Below are positions 12,011 through 22,924 of a stretch of DNA of 64,000 nucleotides, piece by piece. Numbering within the stretch: the first letter of the stretch is position 1; the number at the start of each line of letters is the position of its first letter. The stretch lies in the NCBI GenBank assembly GCA_035772735.1, contig JASDFA010000007.1:147249001-147313000 (forward strand), read 5' to 3'. A program made the position numbers and the translations under genes. A model generated the notes under the pieces. That model was given only the letters and a program-made list of their open reading frames with translations, was not told where the DNA came from and did not search any database. The DNA is from Datura wrightii (Eukaryota > Streptophyta > Magnoliopsida > Solanales > Solanaceae).

Positions 12011-12554
12011 GTGACACATTCAATTGTATATCCTTGAAGCTCGGGAAAAAATCATGTCAATTACAATTACATTGAGGTAATTAATTAACTCGAATCAATA
12101 TCATGGTAAAAGTACAAATAACATTAAAATAAAGTGATATATAATTAAGTTCTCAATTATATAATGCTAATTAAGATTAAATTAATTATGTATGTTGAAG
12201 AAAAAAGTATTACTACTCAGTCAGTAGTACCCAAGGAGGGACCAAAATTTGTAAAGTGTTTCCCATTGTGGAGATTGAACTGGCATAAATATTAAAGATG
12301 GTACATTTTGATCATAGAAATAGAGGGACCAACCTGTAAAAATTGTTCTTCTATCTTGCTGCACAATTATATGTTTGCTGGTACAAAATGACTTTCCAAC
12401 ATAGTGACCAGAAAAGTAAATGTGCAACATTATTATAAGTTCTGCGTTTTGCAAAGATACTTCTTATCCACAAAGATAAGAGATCTTAACATTTTTGTTT
12501 TCAAAATCTGTTTTGAAAATGTTTTTTCTTCACTCGTAGGTTTATCAGAAATAA

Positions 12555-12660
12555 TACTTTTTACCTTATCTAAGAGAGGGATAAGGTCTACGTACATCCC
12601 ACTCTCCACAAATCCTACTTGTGAAATCTCACTATAGGTGTGGTGTTATTTTTGTTGGCA
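12555..12660 (+). repeat. TS-type SINE 3' end
   Basis: The block GGGATAAGGTCTACGTACAT is followed by CCCACTCTCCACAAATCCTA and GTGAAATCTCACTATAGGTG, then a TTTTTGTTGG tail. This order matches the 3' part of the Solanaceae TS SINE as I remember it (AAGGTCTGCGTACA ... GGGATTACACTGGG ... GTTGTTG). Confidence 0.55.
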
Positions 12661-13561
12661 TTTCTAAATTTCAATTAGTTTTGCGCGTGATCCTTTATGA
12701 ATTTGTGTTTAGTTTACATATAAGATATCTAAAAAATAACATACAAGAAATGTTTGTATAGACATTTTTTTAATTGAAATTGTAGATGGTCGCTCATTTC
12801 CTCAAATTTATTTGAGCTAATAGTAAATAAAAGAAGAATCTATTTATACTTGCAAAGTCCAAAAAGCCAGCTAAGGTTGTTGTGATAGAATAGATAAGAT
12901 TCCTCTATTTTTAATGAGACTTTTGGGATTCGACTTTTAAGTATGAAAAGATTTTAATAGAAAGCATTTTCCCCCTTTAATGAGTCTTTCTATATGGTAT
13001 CCACAAATTCAAATTAGTAAAAATTTCAATGTGAATACCGAGACACAAGATGGAAAACAAAGAAAAACATACCTTCGAGCTTTAGTTTTCTTGTATTGAC
13101 TTCAGGTAACCTGCTAAATAATACATCGTAACACTGACAGGTAACTTGTTATAACATACATGTAATAAAATTACATTAATGATATAAACAAAAAATTATC
13201 ATACCGTCAATATATATAACTTAAATTATTACACCGATTAATTAACAATCAAAGGAATCATCAAGAATCACATCACGTTTTAATGGCCTGACAATGTGGC
13301 TATGACACATTTTTCCTAGACAAAGATATAAAATTATTAATTTTAAGGTAATAGTATCAAAATAATCTATTTATATTCGAGTCAAAGCAGAAATAATTTG
13401 CTAAGAGAATAACTGCATTACCTACAGACTTTTAGTTCCTCTAATTTTGACTTCAACAAATTTCATATTCGTGATCTTTATTTAGTGACTGCAATCAAAG
13501 ATACAATTTCAAGGAAGGCATGAAACAACGAAAACTAATTAATGTACATTACATAAGAATA

Positions 13562-14030
13562 AGGGTGTGTTCGGTATGTAACGAAAATATTTTTTGATGA
13601 AAATAATATTTCATTATGATTGTTGCTGGTGTTTAAAATAAGTAGTTTCTAACTTTTTTTTGTCTTAAGTAGGTAAGTAAAAAAAAAATTCTAAAAATAT
13701 CTGTGCATAATATAGACAATATTATAGGAGGTAGGGTGGGGATAGGGGTGTGTGGGATGGTGTGATGGGGGGCTACGGAGTGAGAGTAAAGATGAGGTGT
13801 GTTGGAAGGTGTGAAAGACATAATCAACGTGGAATACCACTTGCGAAACTTATTTTTCCTACTTCCCCTAAGAAAGTCATTTTTCTCATTTTTTAAGAAA
13901 CTTATTTTTCTAGAGAAAACCAAATATCTTTATCAACGGAACATAAAAAAATAAAAAAATATTTTCTAAGAAATATACAGATGAACACTAAAAATATTTT
14001 CTAAGAAATATACAGATGAACATTAATTGG
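13562..14030. repeat. MITE remnant with short internal tandem repeat
   Basis: Opens with AAGGGTGTGTTCGGTATG, the same terminal style as the element at 63416. The interior holds a G-rich tract (13728-13800). Near the right side a unit of about 35 bases (AAAATATTTTCTAAGAAATA then TACAGATGAACA) is present twice, at about 13954 and 13989. No coding content. Confidence 0.45.
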
Positions 14031-14699
14031 TATCAACGTAAATTAAAATGATAATATACCTGCTGTCACAAGCTACACCAATTATAACACGACACCATGA
14101 TTGGAATCAAATAATCAAGATTGCTAGTGAATCAAGAAAAAAACATATGATAAAATTAGATTTGTGTGTGTCATTCTTGCACAGAGGCCGTGATAATCTT
14201 CTGTTTAGTCATTTAATGCTAATGCAGCATCATCAAGATTCACATTAATCACATTTTGATGACTAATATATGCGAATCTTTGATGGTGCTGCATTTGCAA
14301 ACGACGACTGTATGTACCAGGAGATGATGAACAAAAAGCAAAAATAACTCATGATGCCTATGGAGACCAGAAAATTAAATCACCATTTATCATTGAGAAA
14401 AAAAAAACAAAATCATACTTGTTGTACACAAAAGATTCTTTGGAGTATTTCAATGACAAGATTGAAGTAATTGAAGTGATTTTTGAGACAATTAAAAGAA
14501 AAAATATAAAACCCTAAAATGAATTTGGTAAAGATGTTGATAAAATACTTTTGCCACAACATCAATTAAAATCATGAAATCAATTACCTATATGTCAAAA
14601 GTAGAATCAAGTAAATTAAGAAAGAAGAAAATTAAAGATCACGTAAAAATGCGGTGAAATTTGGATCGATCCAATTTCTCCTTATTGAATCTTATCTGA

Positions 14700-14965
14700 T
14701 GTGAATTTGGATCGATCGAGTTAATGAACATGAAAAGATATAAATAAATAAATTAAAAAAGGAAAAAGAAGAAATAGACCATTAACGGGTGTGGTAGGAT
14801 CTCGGGTTCAAACCCTATAAATGAAAAAAAAATCCTATCAACACTTCATCTATATTGGATCTTACTTGAATGCGAATCTAAATTGATCGAGCCAGTAAGT
14901 ATCAAACACAAGAAGTTATAAATAAGTAAATAAAAAGGAAAAAAACGAAGAAGAAGAAGAAGGGC
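14700..14965. repeat. SINE-like repeat, duplicated 3' part
   Basis: A B-box-like GGGTTCAAACCCT lies at about 14802-14815. A tail block of the form 'TCTTA..TGAATTTGGATCGATCGAG..AAGATATAAATAAATAAA' at 14690-14775 is repeated in diverged form at 14858-14945. This suggests two tandem copies of a tRNA-derived retroposon with A-rich 3' ends. Confidence 0.4.
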
Positions 14966-15001
14966 AGATCTTGATTTGTACTGTATGATCTTCACACACA
15001 C

Positions 15002-15004
<3 letters not shown>

Positions 15005-15055
<51 letters not shown>
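15005..15055. repeat. (TA)n microsatellite, about 25 units
   Basis: Uninterrupted TA dinucleotide repeat following a short (CA)n run at 14996-15004. A second shorter TA run lies at 15174-15195 and a (GA)n run at 15367-15385. Confidence 0.9.
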
Positions 15056-15056
<1 letters not shown>

Positions 15057-15537
15057 CAGATCGACAAAAAAAGAAAGGTATTATTTGACATCACATATTA
15101 ACAAGATCAAGAAACTTGATGTGTAGATCCAATGAAAGACAATTTCACACTGTTGGACTCGTGAAATCAAGAATATATATATATATATATATATAATCCG
15201 TAAAAGAAAAATTACTAGTATGATATTTAAAGGGTTTCAAAGAATAAAATAATAATAATAGTAATTAAAAGAGATAAATAGGAAGAACTTTGGGCTGGCA
15301 TAGATCTAAGTTTCTTCATGGCTGCCATGGATTAGAGTTCTTACTGAGCTTTGTGTTGCTTCTATGAGAGAGAGAGAGAGAGAGAATATTTGACTATAAT
15401 GTGAAGAATTAGTACTATAGGGTTTGGGGTTGGGGGGCATCATCCAATTAATTATTGGCATGTGCTACATTTGTGCTTTTTAATTATAAGTATGCTAAGT
15501 TACGCAAAAATCTATCGGAAATAACTACTTAATTTCA

Positions 15538-15765
15538 TAAAGATAAAGGTAAATTTTATGTATATTGTATTCTTCTCAAATTTCACTATTATAAAATTAC
15601 ATTATATTAAGTATATTATTATTGTTATTGTTGTATAAAGATAAGGATAAGTTTATTATTGTTATTGTTGAATAAAGATAAAGATAAGTTTTGTGAATAT
15701 TGTATCCTTCTCAGGATCTACTAATGTAAGATTACACTGAGTATGTTATTATTGTTATTGTTGAA
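15538..15765 (+). repeat. Consecutive TS-type SINE 3' ends
   Basis: Two diverged copies of a SINE 3' end lie head to tail, with a truncated third between them. The first runs AAAGATAAAGGTAAATTTTA to TATTGTTATTGTTGTATAAA (15538-15637). A short truncated copy ends in GTTATTGTTG near 15670. The last runs AAAGATAAGTTTTGTGAATA to TATTGTTATTGTTG (15677-15762) and contains TAAGATTACACTGAGTATG. The GTTGTTG-type tails define the 3' ends. Confidence 0.55.
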
Positions 15766-15769
15766 TTAT

Positions 15770-18700
15770 AAGTATGTTTAATAGTGTGAAAAAATATTAT
15801 GTTATTAATTAAGGTGGAATATATTGACAATCTCTTACATTTGTGTGTAATTTTTATTTAGGAATTAGAATTATGACATATTTCAATTAAATACTTGAAA
15901 ACATGACAAACTACGTGTTTCTATTATAGTTAAGACACTTTTTGACTATTTTTTTGTGTATGTATTCTCAAGTGCGTCCTATATGTAGATACATTAATTA
16001 TATTAAATATGTTCTCTCCTTTAATTATATAAATCGACTTCAATTGAAACATGTCTTAGGTTTTACTGCTTATTGAGCATAATTCATATAACAAAAGGAG
16101 ATATATAATATATTTTAACGAATTATTACTTATGTAACGGCCGCTTGAAAAAATGAGTAGAAGCTCTTCCAAAATTTTGAGTTGGAAGTACTAAATAAAC
16201 TTTATCATATATTCAAATACTCAATTAAAATAGAATATAATTCAAAAATCTAATTAAATTTTCGATATATTATAAAAAATTGTAAATATATTAACCTTAA
16301 TGTAATTTTATGATGTTACAATAGGTAATTTACGATGTACTTGATATACATAGTTGATTGTTATATGTATAGAAAAGGTTACGTACTAGCGAAGTTACAC
16401 TAAACTAATTAATTAATACTGGTTAGATTAAGGTTGATAATTTTACTATAAGCTACTGTTTGTTTTTTTTTTCATAAATTTTTTTTTTTTTTTTTTTTTG
16501 CAAAAAGAATATATTATTAGAAGTCGTGTGTACGTGGTTGGTGGTATCAACTTGGCATCATTTTGTTAAGATTCTTTGCAAGTTGCTGTGCACAAAATAC
16601 AAAGTTTATTTTTATTTGCATACTATATTAAAAATGGTAGTTTATTTTTACTAATTATTTAGTTTTAGTTTGAAAAATGAAGACAGAATTTATTTGTTAG
16701 TTTCTAATTTATCTTTATAGTTATTTTTTAATATATTTTTTAAAATATTAAATTTATTATATATTTGAGATAATATAATAAAATCATTATTCTATTTATT
16801 ATTTCTTAAGGGGTATACCAAGTGAAAATAGGATAACTTATAAAGGTGGACGGAGGGAGTAATTAAGTAGAGTTTTAACTGGAGTAATTAAGTAGAGTTT
16901 TAACTATCTTACCTTTATTTATGTTTTAAGATACTCTTTGTTAAATATTTACTTTATTTATATGTGACCCATAATTAGATATTTGTAGTCTTCGAGAACT
17001 AAAATTATTACGGATAAAATGAAAAAAATATAATTTTACGTATTCTGAATTTCTAAAAATATAAATAATATGAGATAATTATTTTTAAACACCACAATAG
17101 ATACTTGAGACAGAGGGTAAAATAAAAGTAAATAATTTCAGTTTTCATGGTTAGTGTGTAAGACTAAAATGCTAAATTAAAATTAAATTATTTTTAAATA
17201 TAAAAAATATATGTATTATCTTTTTTGATATCCCACAAAGTGGAATCAGAGACAGATCTACCCTTAGAGCAGGGGATAATGTGCCCACCATAACCTCGAA
17301 CAATATATATATTTATATATATTTTGATGGATATCCTATTTATAAGGTTGATATACGATGCACAAATAATTTCTTAGTGCACAAATCTGAGTTAGATTCC
17401 TGCATTTTTATAGACATAGATTAATAATATCTTTATTATTCTCAAATTCTGAATTCGCGTCTGAATGGAATGGGAGTAATAGTATTTCTTGTTTTAAGAA
17501 ATTAGCAATAAGGTATTTAATTAATTCCTCATTATATAAGAGGTTCCTAAAAGTAGAATAAAAAATGAACAAGCTCCTTTATTCTTGGTCTTTTCAAACA
17601 TTTTAACATGATCAAACCTCCAAGCACATGGTTCCTCGTACTTCTGCTTCTATGTTAGATGCCCTTTTGTCCTGCCTACTCAATAGAAAATTGAAGACAA
17701 TTACCAAACACGTATAAATACTCGATACTGATTTCACGTTGGGACCTGCATAAAATGAAGACACTATAGAAAATTTAAAATAAAATAAAACAAACAACCT
17801 GGTTGGTGGAATCGGACACACTATTTAGTAGTAGAAATTCATGGTCCGCATTATAACAACTTTATATTCAGTATATTTTATAAGTGGAATTCAGAGAGGA
17901 TTGGGTGTTACGATCTGCCTTATTCTTGTTTTGTGATGTTGTTTTCGATAGATTCTTAGTTCAAGTAAAAACATATCAAAAACAAGTATAGAAAAAAATA
18001 TAGTAATGAAGCAAGTCATGCTGAAAATAATATAAAAGAGAGGAGTAGCTACAATAAAATAATATGATAATCGAGATAAAGAAAACAACAGGAAGTAATA
18101 AAATCAAAAAAATTGAAGAATGCGTGGTCCACATTGACGCAAGAAATTCCAGCGAGGGGTAAGACTACTTTAATTAGGAAATAAACTACGGAATCTTTAT
18201 AAGCTTGACACGTTTTATTCAGTGGCTATTTAAATTTTATCTAATTCTACTGTTGGGGCCTCGGGGGTAATTGGATTATAGGACTAGGAGAAATTTAGAT
18301 ATGCACCAAATAAAGCGTGTCAAGTTAAGGAGGTCCCGAGTTATTCTATCTATTAATTAAGTGGCTAGTACTCTCTCTGTTTCTTTTTACTTGTCACTTT
18401 TTGCTTTTTGAGAGTCAAACTGTATGAACTTTGACCAACATTTTAAAATGTATTTTTCTATCATAGTAATATAAGACGAATTGCAACTTATAGCATTTTT
18501 TATATACTTTTTGTATAATTTTATTTTATTTTAAAGATTAATCAAAGGACCTCTCGTAGAGCACGAGAAACATGACAACTAAAAGATAATAAAGGAAGTC
18601 CTATATTAGCACTACCGCGAGGTAAAGTGATCATTAATATGGATTAAGCTTATTATAAGAAATTTGTTTGGAAACCATATAATATTAATTGTACTCTAAA

Positions 18701-19180
18701 TATCTGCGTTTTTAGTTTCCTTCATTAAAATGTTATATTATATAAATAGTGTAATAAGAATTTTATATATATATTAAATTTACTTAACACAAGAGAAATA
18801 CAGGTTTAACTTAAATAAATGTTCATCCAATCATAAATTAAAATAATTATTATATATAACATATAACCATTATAGTTTATGTATATACGAGGAAAGTAGT
18901 AGTTGAATGAGATCGGCTATTTGTTAAGAGATCTGCATTAATAAGGTTTCGAGGAGGCTGTTGGGCTATCTATCAAATATGGGCTTCATTTGGAAATGAA
19001 AGGCCTTCGTGATTATTTGGGTATTGCTTGGTTCATGTTTAGTTACTAAAACTAAGTTAAAGACTCAAAGATTAATCTCATGTTTAATTAAGGGAAAAGT
19101 ACATAAATTAGACCCATTTCATAAACTATTTATAAAAAAATGCCTCCTTTCATACTAATTTCTAAAATATCCAAACGTTT
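15770..19180. other. Intergenic, MITE remnants, no gene seen
   Basis: AT-rich DNA. A T22 tract lies at 16478-16499. Stowaway-style ends occur near 16848 (GGACGGAGGGAGTA), and a more complete Stowaway-like element spans about 18371-18598, with CTCTCTCTGTTTCTTTTTAC at the left and an approximate inverse ending GGAAG at the right. 17243-17465 looks like another decayed copy of the hAT-type MITE family. The short open frames here have no recognisable domains. Confidence 0.4.
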
Positions 19181-19189
19181 GAAAATAAT

Positions 19190-19830
19190 TACTCAGATGA
19201 TACCAACCATGATGGTATCATTAAAGATTACAAAGTTTCTCACTGAAAAACTGAAGAAGACCTTAATGATATCATGCAAGTATATAGATATACTATGATG
19301 GTATCATGGAGGACTGAGGAGTGTCTTGCTGAAAGACTGAAAAAGAACTCAATGATACCACAATATTATATAGATATACTATGATGGTATTATGGAGGGC
19401 TGATGAGTTTTTTTTGAAGAACTAAAGCAGACCTCAATGATGCCATAACAATATATAGATATATTGTGATGGTATCATGAAATACTGAAGCAGCACCCCT
19501 CCATGACACCACACTAGTATGTAGATATATTGTGATGGTATCATTGAGGACTAAAGCAAACCTAAATGATACCATGGCAATATATAGGCATGCTATGATT
19601 GTATCACTAAGAACTGAGGATTTTCTCCCTATAGGACTAAAACCGACCTTAATTATTCTATGCTAGTGTATAGATATACTATGATGGTATCATGGAGTAC
19701 TAAAAAATGCTTCATTGAAAGACTGGAGTAGTCCTCCATGATACCATGTCAGTATATAAATATATTGTGAAGAGTGTGCATTGGAGGACTGAAGAGTGTG
19801 CATTGGAGGAATAGAGGATACTTCAATGAT
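19190..19830. repeat. Tandem array of hairpin-forming units
   Basis: Eight consecutive units, starting near 19197, 19264, 19352, 19436, 19502, 19565, 19653 and 19739. Each is centred on an inverted repeat of the form ATGATACCAT ... ATGGTATCAT, with a second near-palindrome between the arms (AGTATATAGATATACT). Spacing is 84-88 bases for most units and 63-66 for two in the middle. The spacer contains GGAGGACTGAGGAGTG-like text. Open frames across it simply echo the repeat. I cannot name the family. Confidence 0.75.
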
Positions 19831-19839
19831 TATCAAAAA

Positions 19840-22800
19840 AATTAAAAAGTAGAATTTAAAAAAAAGACAAAAAAATAAATAGAAATTAGATTATGAAAAA
19901 AATAAAAATAAATTAGATAAAACAAAGATAAAAAGATAAGATGAAAAATGAAATTAAGTTTGAGAGTGAAATTAGATTACGGTAAAAAAATAATAATATA
20001 ATTTGAGAAAAAATTAACAAAATAAGAGAAAAAAGATAAAGAATAAAGAAAACGAGAAAAAAAGAGAGTAGAAAAATAAAAAAAATTGAACAATGAAAAA
20101 AAAAGGAGCCAAATTTGAGCATGAGATTAGATTATGGTGAAAAAAAATAAGAATAATGATTTTAATTTTTTTTAAATATATTTTTTATTAATTTTAATTC
20201 TAATAAATAAGCTAGTAATTTTAGTATTTTTTGTAAATTACTTCTTGTTGTAATTAAATTATTTAATTTTTTTATATTTTTAGTAGTCTAAATATAGTTA
20301 GCTATTGTATTTATTTTTCATTAAAAAAGTAAAATAAAAAAATAAAAAGAAAAGATAAAAAAATAGTAACAAAAACTTAAATTAATTTAAAAAGGAATAA
20401 ATTAAAGAAAGAGAGAAAAAGAAATAAATTAATACCATGATAATGACATGTATCAGACAAAAAAAAGAAAAGGTGAAGTGCTAACGTCAGCTCAAGAAAA
20501 AATTAAATAGGATATTTTTTTATAATTATTTTAAAGGACATTAAAAGTAAAGAGACATGTTCATATAAATATTTTAATTTTTATAGACAATTATGTAAGT
20601 TTTCTTTAATTAATTATACAGTCGTCGTCTTGATCTTTCTGATCTACTGTTGACCCAACATTAAGGCCCAGATTGTCTTTAGAATTTTTTTTTCCTTTTT
20701 TTTTTTTTTTCAAAATTTTGTTTCAAAACGTTGGAATCCATACATTGGATTGATTTTTCAGTTTGTTTTTGCAGATGAGTTTTTCAAGTGAAATATTCAA
20801 ACACAAGTTTAATTTACAAATACCATTATTTCAGTTTGGACTTTAAAAACTTTTCTTATTCAAGTTAGCAAACGCAAAATTAAAGTTCGTATATGTAGTA
20901 ATATAAATAGAGGATGGTAATTCACATGGTATACACTTAAATGAATAACAAAACTCTCATTTCTTTGTCTCCTTACATTTTTTATCTACTTTCTCTATTT
21001 CTTATTTCTTTTGGCTTCATTTTATAATATAATGGGATTTTTTGATAAATGATGACTAATATTTTTAAAGAAATTATCACTCTTACAGAATTCATTTCTC
21101 ACGTTGTCACTTAATTTATAAATTTTATTTTAAAAAGTCACTCTAACGTTATTTTATAACAGAAAAATCACCGAACTAATAGTAATTATTCTAGAAAATT
21201 ACTCAATTTTTTTTATAACAAAAAAAATCACTTAACTATTATTTTTTTATCAATAAAATTACTTAACCAATTCAAGCATTATTTTCGATAGACGTAACAT
21301 TTCACATTCTGTCTCTCTTAATACTACTATATATGAACTCCAAGCTTTAGTACTGGTCCAAGAATTTAGTAAAAAGATAAAAGCATTTATTCAAAAGCCT
21401 AGTGGTCAATGAAATAGGACGTGATAGATATCCCGTAAAATAAATAAAAATGCATATAAGCTGATCTAAACACTACAATTATTTTTAAAAAATAAAATTT
21501 GGAAGGTTTCCACATAGTTGGAGCCTGTCATGGCATATGCCATATGCCTGCGGAGAAAATTTCAACTTGGCAAAGTGGTAGCTAACAAAAGAAAAACAAC
21601 AAACTCCATATATATATTTTTTCTTTTTTGGGTGGAAAATGAACACATAAATTAAAAAAAAAAAATTAAAGATCGAAAAGTTGTTTTTTCTAATATGATT
21701 AAATTAAATCCAGAAAAAGTAATTTTGAGAAAAGGGTTCAAACAACCATTCGGCATGTGGCATATACTTCAAAAACAAACAAAAACAAAGAACACAATGA
21801 GAAAATGATATTATCAAAATAGTTACAAAACTCTTAGAACATCTTAAAGGGTAATAATTGAGAAATAAGAAAAGCAAAAATATATACTCCCTCCCGTCTT
21901 ATTTGTTTATCTTATTTTCTTTTTAATTAATTTATTTTGTTTTTAAAAAAATATGTTTTTATTCTTTTTGACAACTCTTTAATTTTAAGTTTTCACATAA
22001 CATATTTTAATAGAGTCAATTCAATGCTCAAGTCAAAGGGAGGAGTCCACTTATTCAATAGAAGAGAAGCCTATATCTGCCAACCCTACTTCACTTCCTT
22101 ATAGACCACATGATTCAAAAATCTACTTTACTTTTCTAAACTTCATGTCAAATCAGAGTTAGACAACTAAATTAAAATGAAGGAGAGTACTATATAATTT
22201 TCAGGGAGAAATGATTTTCTATCCCTTTATAAATTTTTTTTAGTTTTATAATTTTTTTATAAGAGATCTTCATTTTTACACATAAGATATTTAAAAAGAT
22301 CATTTTCTTCTATTCAAATCGTAAAAACCTAAAAATATAACTGAAATTTTGAAAACTTTTTTTTAAAAAATAATCATGTGCTCAGCTAAACACGTTTTAT
22401 AAAATGAAACCGAGAGAGTAAAAAAAAAACGCTTATAGTAATTACTACTCCTAAGGAATATTACGTATAATTTTAAAATGCTCACATCGAGTATGTTTTA
22501 CTACAAAGACTGATGAAATCATACTTGTTATACAATAGGAGAGTAAGATAACATTCAAAACAGTAGTTATGTGGAAAACATTAGAAAAATATAGAGGCCA
22601 ACATAAATATTACATCACATAATCTAATATATAGAATTATATAATATTATATTTGTGAAAAGTATTATATATACCTAATATATCAATTTTATATCAAAAT
22701 AAATAATAATATATAAAAAATATTAATATATAAATATAGACTAAATCAGAATAATAAATTCAAAATATAAATTACGACCTAATTATTTTCTCCCAGAAAA

Positions 22801-22850
22801 TACAAAGCGCGGATATCCTCGATAGGAATTAATGCATAAACTTCCACACT
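19840..22850. other. Intergenic, purine-rich then AT-rich, no gene seen
   Basis: 19840-20480 is a strongly A/G-biased strand made of AAAAAATAAA and GAGAAAAAAG runs. 21889-22187 has Stowaway-like ends (CTCCCTCCCGTCTTATTTG on the left, AAGGAGAGTA on the right). No coding region is supported. Confidence 0.4.
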
Positions 22851-22860
22851 GATCACAATG

Positions 22861-22869
22861 TTATATAAA
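22861..22869 (+). promoter_or_regulatory. TATA box of the NRT2 gene
   Basis: TTATATAAA lies 56-64 bases upstream of the NRT2 start codon at 22925, giving a predicted 5'UTR of about 30 bases. Assigned by motif and position. Confidence 0.6.
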
Positions 22870-22924
22870 ACCAAAGGAACATGCCCAAACAAACAATCTG
22901 ATCATAATTCCCCTAAAACGCAAT

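Noticed and set aside
14846..15094. Minus-strand frame with a (YI)n run
   Set aside because: It translates the TA microsatellite and flanking SINE material.
19390..19575. Minus-strand frame with repeated 'DTITIYL' text
   Set aside because: The repetition comes from the underlying tandem hairpin array; no start context, domain or promoter.
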